A model generated the notes under the pieces. That model saw only the letters and a program-made list of their open reading frames with translations. It was not told the origin of the DNA and made no database searches. Made by a program: the position numbers and the translations under genes. A stretch of 64,000 nt of DNA from Segatella copri (lineage in GTDB: Bacteria > Bacteroidota > Bacteroidia > Bacteroidales > Bacteroidaceae), in the NCBI RefSeq assembly GCF_019249655.2, contig NZ_CP137557.1, positions 464,001 to 528,000 of the forward strand, given 5' to 3'. Below are positions 36,233 to 45,070 of the stretch, in pieces. Position 1 is the stretch's first letter. Each line of letters opens with the position of its first letter.

Positions 36233-38683
36233 ATGCGTCGGTTAGTTGTATTTTTCTCTTGGCAGTCTGATATTCCTGATAACCATTCTACAATCAAAAG
36301 TGGATTGGAGAAGGCTTGTAAAAAACTTAGCCAGGAATTGGATTGTGAAGTTATCTATGATGAGTCCTTACGAGGAGAATTAGGCTCTCCTCAAATAGAG
36401 GGAGTGGTAGTAAAAAAGATTCATGATTGTGATGTTTTTGTTGCGGATTTGACACCAGTAGCAGAACTCTATGAAAAGAGGTTGCCTAACTCTAACGTAA
36501 TGTATGAATTGGGTCGAGCAGAAGAGTCTCATGGCCACGAGCAGATTGTGAAATTGGCAAACAAGGATAATTTTGATGCCAATAAATTGCCTTTTGACAT
36601 CAATCATTCCTCTATTTTACCAATAGATATTACGGATAAGGAGGTCTTTTATCATCTCATAAAGCGGGAAGTGAAGTATGCTTATGATTGCCCTCAGAAC
36701 ATGTTTTCGAAGAATGATGAAACGTTGTATTCTGATTTCCAAATTCAAAAGAATATAAAATCAGGCAAGTATCTTCCTGATACATTTCTGGAGAAAAGAG
36801 ATTTGAAGGAACACTTGAGATATTTTGTGGATCCATACCTTTTTACACCATATGTCGCGGATAAGATATACCGTTTGAATTTTGACCGTCTTAACAGAGG
36901 AAGAAGGTTATGGAATAAGCCAAAATTTAATTTCAATGTTACCCAGTTCAAAGTCGATAAATCTTTTTCATCTTTTTCTCATCTTTATGAACCTCTTTTA
37001 AAAATGAGAGAGTACATCAAAGAGAAAGGTATGAGTTTGTCTTCTCAAAATAGCAATGAAGATTATTTTAGCTCTACAAAATGTGGGAAGAAAGTAACAG
37101 ATTTAACTTACTTGACATCAAAACTCTGTTTGTTAACAGGCAACGCTGGGCAGGGAAAAACCAATTTCCTATGTGATTTTACGGAAAATGTACTCTTGAA
37201 ACGCCATATACCATTTGCTTATGTCAATGGATATGAAGTAGACGCTACCGATGTTGAGAATCTTTTTGTAAAAACAATTTGTCCATCACTAGATATTTCT
37301 TTTTCTAAAATGATGGATGAAGTAGCAAAGTATTGTTATGCCATACGTAAGCCTATAGTTTTTATCATTGATGGACTTAATGAAAACCCATACCCTGAGC
37401 GCTTTGCAGTCTCGTTGGAAAAATTTCTGAAGAGATTTATGGCTTTTGACTTTGTAAAAATAATAATGACATGCAGAAGTGAATATTTTGACGAAAATTT
37501 TAGTGACTTGTTGAATGCTTTTAGTGACGATATGATTATCGAAAGGGATATTTATCAGCATATTCATGATGGAGATGAGGATTTGTTGTTGAAGAAATAT
37601 TTTAGATATTTCAATATCGTCATTACATTAGATGAAGGTGTGAAATCATGTTTGACAAACAATCTTTTACTCCTTCGCATTTTTTGTGAAGCCAATAGGG
37701 ATAAACAATTAGGTTTGGTTAGCCATATTAAGCGTGATGAATTATTTACAGTCTACTTTGATAAAATGCTGTCTAGGCTAGCGGAAACGCATGATTGGGT
37801 GGGACGTAAAGTTTTACGAAAAAGAAAGATCAAAAAATTCTTTTCTTTGATTCTTAAGTATATGATACAAAATGATACCTTCTTCAATGTGCCGATAGAA
37901 GATTTGTTCGAAGAGATGGAAGAAGAGGATGAGAATATGCTTTTAAGATTCTTGGATGAGAATATATTACTTAGGAAAGATTTATCTGAGAAAAAGGATT
38001 CTTTAGTAAGAAAGACTGAAATTGTTAATTTTACTTACGATACCTTCCGTGACTATCTCTTAGCTCACTATATTTTGGATACTCTGTCAGAAAATGTAGA
38101 AGAACAGAAAACGTTGATTCATAAGTATACTCATGATGGGCATCAATTGAAAGAAGGAATTATACCGTATCTTTTAGTCCATGCCAAGAATGAAGAAAAT
38201 AGAGAAATTTTGGATTTTGAGAAATCTCAGCCTTGGTATATACCTGCCTTTAAAAAATATATTTGGGATGTAGATGAATCTAAGGTAACAGAAGATGATA
38301 TTGCACTTTTGAAATCACTAGTTTTGAAAAATCCAGAAAAGTTAGCAAAGCAATTGTTGTTTAGGGGAAGATGGAATACTAAGTTACATCCAAAGTTGAA
38401 TATCTTGATTTTACTGAAGATAGTTTCGCAAATGGATGATGCTGAACTTTATGATTGGATCAATAAAATATGGCCGTCTGTTTCTGAAAAATATTGGGTA
38501 AGCAAGCAAACTTCAGAGAGGGAGAGTTTTGTTTCTCTAAATGAAGAGATACTAGGCGATGAGCACTTATTCGATTCAGAAGACGCACAATTTATATTTG
38601 AATTTTTTGCTTATGTGGCAGCGGTTACGGAAGGAAAAGCTAAATATGTGTATCTATGTTATATCAATACTGCGTTAAATTAA
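36233..38683 (+). CDS. TIR-like STAND ATPase
   Basis: 816 aa from the ATG at 36233. N-terminal TIR/deoxyribosyltransferase-like domain (about 1-145): VVFFSWQSDIPDNHSTIKSG, CDVFVADLTPV, NSNVMYELGRAEE, PFDINHSSILP. Then a NACHT/STAND ATPase with Walker A GNAGQGKTN (from G303) and Walker B FIIDGLNEN (D380), and a sensor-1-like IIMTCRSEYF. The C-terminal half is helical. Effector-plus-STAND is the plan of anti-phage NLR-like proteins. Last gene of the operon. Confidence 0.82.
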   Translation: MRRLVVFFSWQSDIPDNHSTIKSGLEKACKKLSQELDCEVIYDESLRGELGSPQIEGVVVKKIHDCDVFVADLTPVAELYEKRLPNSNVMYELGRAEESHGHEQIVKLANKDNFDANKLPFDINHSSILPIDITDKEVFYHLIKREVKYAYDCPQNMFSKNDETLYSDFQIQKNIKSGKYLPDTFLEKRDLKEHLRYFVDPYLFTPYVADKIYRLNFDRLNRGRRLWNKPKFNFNVTQFKVDKSFSSFSHLYEPLLKMREYIKEKGMSLSSQNSNEDYFSSTKCGKKVTDLTYLTSKLCLLTGNAGQGKTNFLCDFTENVLLKRHIPFAYVNGYEVDATDVENLFVKTICPSLDISFSKMMDEVAKYCYAIRKPIVFIIDGLNENPYPERFAVSLEKFLKRFMAFDFVKIIMTCRSEYFDENFSDLLNAFSDDMIIERDIYQHIHDGDEDLLLKKYFRYFNIVITLDEGVKSCLTNNLLLLRIFCEANRDKQLGLVSHIKRDELFTVYFDKMLSRLAETHDWVGRKVLRKRKIKKFFSLILKYMIQNDTFFNVPIEDLFEEMEEEDENMLLRFLDENILLRKDLSEKKDSLVRKTEIVNFTYDTFRDYLLAHYILDTLSENVEEQKTLIHKYTHDGHQLKEGIIPYLLVHAKNEENREILDFEKSQPWYIPAFKKYIWDVDESKVTEDDIALLKSLVLKNPEKLAKQLLFRGRWNTKLHPKLNILILLKIVSQMDDAELYDWINKIWPSVSEKYWVSKQTSERESFVSLNEEILGDEHLFDSEDAQFIFEFFAYVAAVTEGKAKYVYLCYINTALN

Positions 38684-38734
38684 TATTTAATCGTCTGTAA
38701 ATCAATAACTTATATTAAGAAATGCTTATGAAAA

Positions 38735-40066
38735 CTTAACTATAGAAAGTTGGTCAAGTCGCTGATTTTCAGTAACTTTGCAAATCACGACAAACGCAAA
38801 ATTATATGAATACAGGACTTGACCAATATATGGATATCTTTAAAGATGCAGTTGAAGATTCGGCTGCAAAGTTAACAAAAAGTTTCGAGAAAATACTCAT
38901 CGAGGTGATAATTTTGTTCATGGTAATACCAAGAAAGATAAATTTCACCCAAATGGGGAGGTATGGCTCGCATGTTGAGCAAACCTATCGCAACGCATTC
39001 GGCTTAAAAAAGTCGAAAAGCATTGACTGGCTCAAACTTAATGTCTCACTTGCCAAGCGCTTCTTTGGTAAACAGGGAAGATGGGCTATTGCCATTGATC
39101 CCAGCTACATCAGCAAAGCTGGCAAGAAGACTCCACATATCGGTCGTTTTTGGTCGGGATGTGCACAGTCTGTTAAACATGGTCTCGAAATCATGGGTAT
39201 TGGCCTCATTGATATTGATGCCAAAGACTGCATGATGTTAAAAGCACACCAGTCGCTAAGTAATAAAGAACTGAGTCTTAGAAACAAGACTATGGTAGAT
39301 TTCTATATCAGCGTCATTAAGCGTTACCGCAAGGAACTTCTTAAACTCTCAACCCTCATAGTTGCAGATGCTTACTTCTCTACAAGTACATTTGTTAATG
39401 GGATAAAGAAAGAAGGGTTCTCTTTGATAAGCCGCTTTCGTGACAATGCTTGTCTCTTTTATGTCTATGCTGGTCCACGTACTGGAAAACGTGGTCGCCC
39501 CAAGACCAAGGATGGCAAGATTGATATGAAGAATCTTGACCTCACTCGAATGGAGAAGATGGAGATGAAAGATATAGAAGGAACAGCTTATACTTTGATA
39601 GCCTATTCCAAGGCACTCAGGTGTAAAGTTAGACTTGTCATCTGGCAGATGCCGAATGGCAAGAAGAAACTATTCTTCTCTACAGACACCTCACTTTCGG
39701 GTGAAGAAGTACTTCTTTATTATAGAACCAGGTTCCAGATCGAATTTTGCTTTCGTGACGCCAAAGGCTATACTGGTCTTATGGACTGCCAGGCTCGCGA
39801 TAAGTGGAAACTCGATTTTGCTTTCAATGCTTCGTTCACATCACTAAATGTTGCCAAGGTAACTATGAAGGAGATGGGAATGGAATATTCTATGTCTTCA
39901 TTCAAGTCACTGATGACCAATATTTATCTGGTGAAACGAATTTTTAAAGCAAGCGGGTACACCCCGAACCGAACTTTAATTAGCAAGATTTTCAAAGATC
40001 TCTCGTGCTTACAGCGTATAGCTGCTTAGCACATTATTGAATTATTAACGAACTATTGTTAAAGCT
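38735..40066 (+). mobile_element. IS4-family insertion sequence
   Basis: Single-gene IS. Ends are approximate: TTAACTATAGAAAGTT at the left resembles the inverted TTAACAATAGTTCGTT at the right (about 11 of 16). Promoter TAACTTTG lies near 38770. It separates the TIR/STAND operon from the sugar kinase gene. Confidence 0.75.
38806..40029 (+). CDS. IS4-family transposase
   Basis: 407 aa DDE transposase. First Asp in AIAIDPSYISKAGKKT, second in IVADAYFSTSTF, and the IS4 signature Y-R-E-K in YRTRFQIEFCFRDAK with exact spacing Y(2)R(3)E(6)K. Full length. Confidence 0.93.
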   Translation: MNTGLDQYMDIFKDAVEDSAAKLTKSFEKILIEVIILFMVIPRKINFTQMGRYGSHVEQTYRNAFGLKKSKSIDWLKLNVSLAKRFFGKQGRWAIAIDPSYISKAGKKTPHIGRFWSGCAQSVKHGLEIMGIGLIDIDAKDCMMLKAHQSLSNKELSLRNKTMVDFYISVIKRYRKELLKLSTLIVADAYFSTSTFVNGIKKEGFSLISRFRDNACLFYVYAGPRTGKRGRPKTKDGKIDMKNLDLTRMEKMEMKDIEGTAYTLIAYSKALRCKVRLVIWQMPNGKKKLFFSTDTSLSGEEVLLYYRTRFQIEFCFRDAKGYTGLMDCQARDKWKLDFAFNASFTSLNVAKVTMKEMGMEYSMSSFKSLMTNIYLVKRIFKASGYTPNRTLISKIFKDLSCLQRIAA

Positions 40067-40087
40067 AATCTATTAAATAAATATTGT

Positions 40088-41227
40088 ATGGAATTTCAAT
40101 ATCATATTTTTTCGCCTTATCGGGTTTGTCCGTTGGGCGCACATGTGGATCATCAGCATGGTATCGTGACAGGTTTTGCTATCAACAAGGGTGTGGATCT
40201 GTGGTTTACACCGAATGAGGATGGTGAGGTGCATCTGGAATCACGCACCTTTGATGGTGTTGTTGATTTTGACATTACTAAAGGAACGCTGGTAAGAGAA
40301 ATGCACTGGGGCGACTATGCCAGAGGTGCCAAATACGCACTGAAGAAACGCTTTGACTTGAAGAAGGGTATCAATGGTGTGGTGCAGGGGTCGCTGCCTG
40401 TGGGAGGATTATCATCCAGTGCTGCCGTACTCATCGCCTACGTAATGGCTTTTGCCAAGGCTAATGATATCATGCTCCAACCTTTCGAGGTGGTGAAGAT
40501 TGCTTCGGAGGCGGAGCGAGAGTATATCGGACTGAACAACGGTCTGCTCGACCAGGCATGCATCGCTTTGGGAAAGAAGGATGGTCTTCTGTTTTTGGAT
40601 TGTGATTCGGACGATTATCGCATCATCAGAAGAAATCCGGAGATGAAAGATTTCGAGATTGGTATCTTCTTCTCGGGATTGACGAGAAGTCTGGTGAACA
40701 GTGACTACAACCTGAGGGTTTATGAGTGCAAGACGGCTGCCTGGAATGTGCTGGCGTATCAGAACCAGCCATTGAAGGAGTTTAACAAGACTTTCCTGAG
40801 AGATATTCCTAAGGAGTCGTATGAGGCATGTAAAGACAGGATGCCTGCCCGCTTTGCCCGCAGAGCCGAGCATTTCTATTCGGAGTATCGCAGGGTAAGA
40901 CAGGGTGTGACGGCTTGGGAGACAGGTAATCTGGAACTATTCGGAAAATTGTGCTTTGACTCTTGCGAGTCTTCTATCCATAACTATGAGTGTGGTTCGC
41001 CTGAGTTGATAGCCATCTATGAGATTATGCGCAGTTTGGAGGGCGTATATGGCGGAAGATTCTCGGGTGCAGGATTCAAGGGTGCTTGCATCGCCTTAGT
41101 GGATCCTGCTTGTAAGGAGAACGTGGAGAAGGAGTTGACCCGTCAATATCTGGAAAAATTCCCTGAATATGAGAAGACATTTAAGGTATTCTGGGTGAAG
41201 CCGGATGACGGAGCGAGATTCGTTTAA
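40088..41227 (+). CDS. Galactokinase-family (GHMP) sugar kinase
   Basis: 379 aa. GHMP motifs: PYRVCPLGAHVDHQHG (galactokinase-like sugar-binding signature, usually GEHTDY), PVGGLSSSAAV (phosphate loop) and FSGAGFKGACIAL (motif 3). The altered first motif suggests a sugar other than galactose, e.g. an uronic acid or fucose-type sugar. It is followed by a nucleotidyltransferase, so the pair probably turns a free sugar into a nucleotide sugar for glycan synthesis. Confidence 0.88.
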   Translation: MEFQYHIFSPYRVCPLGAHVDHQHGIVTGFAINKGVDLWFTPNEDGEVHLESRTFDGVVDFDITKGTLVREMHWGDYARGAKYALKKRFDLKKGINGVVQGSLPVGGLSSSAAVLIAYVMAFAKANDIMLQPFEVVKIASEAEREYIGLNNGLLDQACIALGKKDGLLFLDCDSDDYRIIRRNPEMKDFEIGIFFSGLTRSLVNSDYNLRVYECKTAAWNVLAYQNQPLKEFNKTFLRDIPKESYEACKDRMPARFARRAEHFYSEYRRVRQGVTAWETGNLELFGKLCFDSCESSIHNYECGSPELIAIYEIMRSLEGVYGGRFSGAGFKGACIALVDPACKENVEKELTRQYLEKFPEYEKTFKVFWVKPDDGARFV

Positions 41228-41277
41228 GTGAAGAGTGAAGAACGAAGAGTGAAGAATTAATTTGTTTTGTGTATATT

Positions 41278-42012
41278 ATGAAGAATATTGTGATAGCGGC
41301 AGGATATGCCACAAGATTGGGTGAGTTGACCAAGAACTTTCCGAAGCCATTGTTGAAGATCGGTGAGAATACGATATTGGGAAGAATGCTCGATGATATT
41401 GATAAGATTCCGGAGATAGATGAGCATATCATCATCACGAACCATAAGTTTGCCGGTATCTTTGAGGAGTGGGCATCAAAACAGAGTTATACGAAGCCTG
41501 TTACGATAGTGGATGACGGTACGGAGACGAATGACACAAGACTGGGTGCTGTGTGTGATTTGCTGTTTGCGATGGACAAGTTGAAGATTGATGATGATAT
41601 GTTGGTGGTAGCAGCTGATAACATCCTCTTTTTCAGTTTCCTGGAGTTTGTGGATTTTGCCAAGGTGAAGGGTACTTCATGTATCATGTGTCATGAGCAG
41701 CCGAGCATAGAGAAGTTGCAGCGCACAGGTGTGATTGTTCTGGATGATAACGACAAGGTATTGAATATGGAGGAGAAGCCTCAGGAGCCAAAGAGCCATT
41801 GGGCTGTGCCACCATTCTATATTTACCTGAAGAAGGATTTGGATAAGGTAAGACATTCCGTAGAGAATGGTTGTGGCAAGGATGCCCCTGGCAATCTTGC
41901 TCATTATATGGTGGAACAGGTAGAGATGCATGCCTGGAAAATGACGGCTGGAAGATTTGATATTGGAAGTCTCGATACGTATAAGGAAGCTTGCGAGAAG
42001 TTCGGGAAGTAG
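41278..42012 (+). CDS. Sugar-1-phosphate nucleotidyltransferase
   Basis: 244 aa from the ATG at 41278. Signature IAAGYATRLGELTKNFPKPL (GxxTRL...PKPL), catalytic metal-binding aspartate in VVAADNILFF and the product-site segment TAGRFDIGSLDTYKEA. Member of the RmlA/GlmU-like family; nucleotide and sugar not determined. Forms an operon with the preceding kinase. Its stop runs into repeat copy D. Confidence 0.9.
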   Translation: MKNIVIAAGYATRLGELTKNFPKPLLKIGENTILGRMLDDIDKIPEIDEHIIITNHKFAGIFEEWASKQSYTKPVTIVDDGTETNDTRLGAVCDLLFAMDKLKIDDDMLVVAADNILFFSFLEFVDFAKVKGTSCIMCHEQPSIEKLQRTGVIVLDDNDKVLNMEEKPQEPKSHWAVPPFYIYLKKDLDKVRHSVENGCGKDAPGNLAHYMVEQVEMHAWKMTAGRFDIGSLDTYKEACEKFGK

Positions 42013-42015
42013 TTT

Positions 42016-42190
42016 TTTCGAAAATCACCCCGTCCCTCTTTACCCTTAAAGAGGGCTCCACCTCTCACCCCTGCCCTCTCTCCTCAGGAGCGAGGGAAAA
42101 AACCGCCCTACTCGGTGCTCGGAACCGCTTCGCTCTAAGGTTGGCGGACCATCAAAGGTCTCGCCAAGTTGTGCGGGATGGGACCGCATG
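42016..42190 (-). repeat. Dispersed structured repeat, copy D
   Basis: Reverse orientation: begins TTTCGAAAATCACCCCGTCC, hairpin CCCTCTTTA/TAAAGAGGG, ends GCGGGATGGGACCGC. It is a shorter version lacking the CCCCTAGAAGGGG hairpin, with CTCCTCAGGAG instead. The following 42191-42411 holds no supported gene. Confidence 0.85.
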
Positions 42191-42411
42191 GGGAAAGGTG
42201 GGGGATAGGCTGGGTATTGCCTTGTAGAAAGGCATGGTGGCAACGGATGGTAATAGAACTGGGATTGTCAAGTGGTTACCTCATGGATGGCTTGCTTTTC
42301 CCAGCCAAGTTTATCGCAGAAAGAATCTTCGGATAGTCTTGTAAGCCCAGTGAAAGGGCGCAAAAGTAATGAGAATTTTCAAAGTGCCAAAGAATATAAT
42401 AAGGGAGTTGT

Positions 42412-42669
42412 ATGGAAAAGAATAGTCAAACAAAATCAGTCTTCACGATCAGCGGTAGGCATAGGTTCGTGGCTTGCGTCATTCTTGTGATTCTTGTGTC
42501 TTGTGCAACATTTGCTTATCTTTCCTGTTGTTATAAGCAGGCGCAAAATGATATTGTGGCTTTGCAACGGAAGGATGCTTGGGTGTTTGAGCAGGTCTTA
42601 AACAGCAGTAAGAATGTGAAGAGTAAGAGTTCTGAGAATATCGGGCGCAACAAAAGGGACATGGGGTGA
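42412..42669 (+). CDS. Small single-pass membrane protein
   Basis: 85 aa with one transmembrane helix (FVACVILVILVSCATFAYLS) and a basic C-terminal part. Not recognised. Probably in one operon with the following repeat protein, 40 bases away. Confidence 0.5.
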   Translation: MEKNSQTKSVFTISGRHRFVACVILVILVSCATFAYLSCCYKQAQNDIVALQRKDAWVFEQVLNSSKNVKSKSSENIGRNKRDMG

Positions 42670-42708
42670 GACCACCATCACCAGTTCCTCCTCTTGCGCC
42701 TCAAACGG

Positions 42709-43098
42709 ATGACGTACATTCTAATGATATGGGAGGAGAAAGAGATGATAGCTGATGTTAGAAGAGCTGTTGCCGTAGCTTCTTATGTTATGGTGACAAA
42801 CAGGGTGGCTTCAAGTGTGTTTGATTTTACCAATGGTGGTTATCATCTGATGAGTGTTTCGCATACTGGCAATTTCTTGTCAGTATATGATTATCAGAGG
42901 AGTAATTATCTTTCTGGTTATCTCCCTAACCTCTTTGATTACTCTACTGCCTCATATGTAAACATGATGATGTCTGGCAATACCATCAATGGCTTTGACT
43001 ATCATACCGCCACCTATTTCTCTGTTACTGTAAATGCCGGTAATGTAACCATCTTCGATTACCAGATGGCGCAGTATTATATGTATTCGGTGAATTGA
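42709..43098 (+). CDS. FDY-repeat protein
   Basis: About 129 aa. Four to five imperfect repeats of roughly 20-22 residues, each with an [FY]DY core followed by an aromatic and a small-residue turn: VFDFTNGGYHLMSV, VYDYQRSNYLSGY, LFDYSTASYVNMMM, GFDYHTATYFSVTV, IFDYQMAQYYMYSV. This looks like a beta-solenoid. Start could also be the ATG at 42724. No function known. Confidence 0.6.
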   Translation: MTYILMIWEEKEMIADVRRAVAVASYVMVTNRVASSVFDFTNGGYHLMSVSHTGNFLSVYDYQRSNYLSGYLPNLFDYSTASYVNMMMSGNTINGFDYHTATYFSVTVNAGNVTIFDYQMAQYYMYSVN

Positions 43099-43219
43099 AA
43101 TGGAGTTTATGTATAATTCTTAACACTGAAAGTTGATATGGATGCATTTGATGAAATATTGAATAAACTGCCTTCTGATATAGGTGGTTCTACTGCGGAT
43201 ATATAAATATATATAGATA

Positions 43220-43879
43220 TGTTGCTGGTCGCACGTTAGAAGACTGTTTGTCTCGGCGAATCGTGACTACAAGGATACCTTGGCACAGGCATTCATAGAC
43301 TTGATCTGTATATTATATAAGGTCGAAGTTGAAAATCAAGTATTGGGTCGCACAGATAAAGAGATAGTCAAGCATCGAGGTGATGAATCCCTACCAGTTT
43401 TACACGACCTCTATCTGCAAGCGACAGCACTGTTGAAACAGTTTGAGAAAAACGAGATAAAGCTCTCTGCTAAGTTGCAACAAGCCTTGACATATATGAC
43501 CAAGCATTGGGAAGAGCTGATGGTATATACGAAGATAGGCAGCGTCTTGATAGACAACAACTGTTGTGAACGCGCAGTCCGCCCATTCACAAATCTCCGA
43601 AAGAACTTCGGCGGATTTAGCAGCGAGCAGGGTGCCAGAGTTACAGCGACCTACCTTACTTTCGTTGAAACCTGCAAGCTAATGGCAATGGCTCCACTGG
43701 ATTTCTTCAGGGGATTCTTTGACATGATTGTAGCTGGAAGAAGGGATTATGCCTTGATGACAGAGGCACTTTTAGTTAAACCTGTTTAAAAATCGAAAAA
43801 GTTCAAATTCTTAAAATACTCTGTATCCCCAGTAAACACTGGGGATGGAGTTGTATTGTTATAGGGGTTGGATGCTTAC
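43220..43879 (+). mobile_element. Right-hand fragment of another IS66 element
   Basis: The frame ending at 43789 encodes the last ~170 residues of an IS66 TnpC (ALTYMTKHWEELMVYTKIGS, DNNCCERAVRPFTNLRKNFG, GGFSSEQGARVTATYLTFVE), 5'-truncated near 43220. A right terminal repeat TTGGATGCTTAC (to 43879) matches the GTAAGCRTCC type. A hairpin ATCCCCAGT/ACTGGGGAT lies at 43827-43848. Confidence 0.85.
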
Positions 43880-44037
43880 CTATCGTATGTAGCGGCTGTG
43901 GGGTATCACCAGGTGGTTAAGAGGATAAGGTGGTAGAGGCTATATTGCTTCCTGCAAAGAAATATGTTATAAAATATTTGGTGATTTCAAAATAAAAACG
44001 TATTTTTGCAACCAGTTAAACGTTTAATCGTGAGAAT

Positions 44038-44892
44038 ATGGCAGCAAACATTAAATATTTGGATCCGAAGGCGGACTTGACATTTAAGAAGATTTTTGGC
44101 AATCATCCTGATTTGCTGATCAGTCTTCTCAATGCCTTGTTGCCTTTGAAGAAGGATCAGGAGATTGAGAGCATCGAGTATCTGCCTACAGAAATGATAC
44201 CTGTGGATCCTATCCATAAGGATACTATCGTGGATGTGAGATGCAAGGATATTCTGGGCAGACAGTTTGTGGTGGAAATGCAAATGGCATGGACGGATGC
44301 GTTTAAGCAGCGTGTGCTGTTTAATGCTTCCAAGGCATACGTGAGCCAAGCTGAAATGGGTACTAGATACAAGGACTTGCAGCCTGTATATTCCCTTAAC
44401 TTGGTAAACGATATCTTTGAGAGGGGTATGGAGGATTGTATCCATAACTATCGCATCGTGCATGACAAGGATACGAATAAGGTAATAGAGGGCTTGTGCT
44501 TTACCTTTATTGAGCTGCCAAAGTTTGAGCCTCATACGATGAAGGAAAAGCGCATGACGATTCTTTGGCTGCGATTCTTGACAGAGATTAATGATAAAAC
44601 CAAGGAGGCTCCTGCTGAGCTTCTAGAAAATCCTGAGATTAATAAGGCTCTAGAGGAGGTGAAGATTTCAGCCTTTACTGATGCAGAACTGCGTGCCTAC
44701 GATAAGTTTTGGGATGTAGTGAGCAGCGAGAAAACCTTGCTGGAGGGTAGCTTTGATGATGGTGTGCTAGAAGGTGAAAGAAAAAAGGCAATAATAATAG
44801 CGAAGAATTTGCTTTCGCTCCATGTTCCTTTTGAAACCATCATTGCTGCTACTGGCTTGTCGAAGGAGGAAATAGAAAAATTGGCGGAGTAG
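44038..44892 (+). CDS. Rpn-family PD-(D/E)XK recombination-promoting nuclease
   Basis: 284 aa. Typical Rpn/transposase_31 sequence: YLDPKADLTFKKIFGNHPDL at the start, D in IVDVRCKDI and QFVVEMQM (the ExQ motif of the nuclease core), and a C-terminal helical part ending AATGLSKEEIEKLAE, as in many members with an autonomous small C-terminal product. TATTTTTG promoter near 44000. A mobile, often multicopy family. Confidence 0.9.
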   Translation: MAANIKYLDPKADLTFKKIFGNHPDLLISLLNALLPLKKDQEIESIEYLPTEMIPVDPIHKDTIVDVRCKDILGRQFVVEMQMAWTDAFKQRVLFNASKAYVSQAEMGTRYKDLQPVYSLNLVNDIFERGMEDCIHNYRIVHDKDTNKVIEGLCFTFIELPKFEPHTMKEKRMTILWLRFLTEINDKTKEAPAELLENPEINKALEEVKISAFTDAELRAYDKFWDVVSSEKTLLEGSFDDGVLEGERKKAIIIAKNLLSLHVPFETIIAATGLSKEEIEKLAE

Positions 44893-44962
44893 CATTGGCT
44901 TTTACTTTTACTTTGAAAAATACGAATAGTAAGATTTTATATATTTAGCAAAATCGATTGGT

Positions 44963-44987
44963 AAGGACTTTCAGAGGGAAAGTCCTT
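44963..44987 (+). terminator. Terminator after the Rpn gene
   Basis: AAGGACTTTC (44963-44972) and GAAAGTCCTT (44978-44987) form a 10-bp stem with a short loop. Confidence 0.65.
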
Positions 44988-45070
44988 GCTAAATCTTTAA
45001 AATGATATTAGTATAATTTTTACTTTCACGTTTTAGCTATGTGAAGGTCTTTTATGATAAAACTTGTAAT

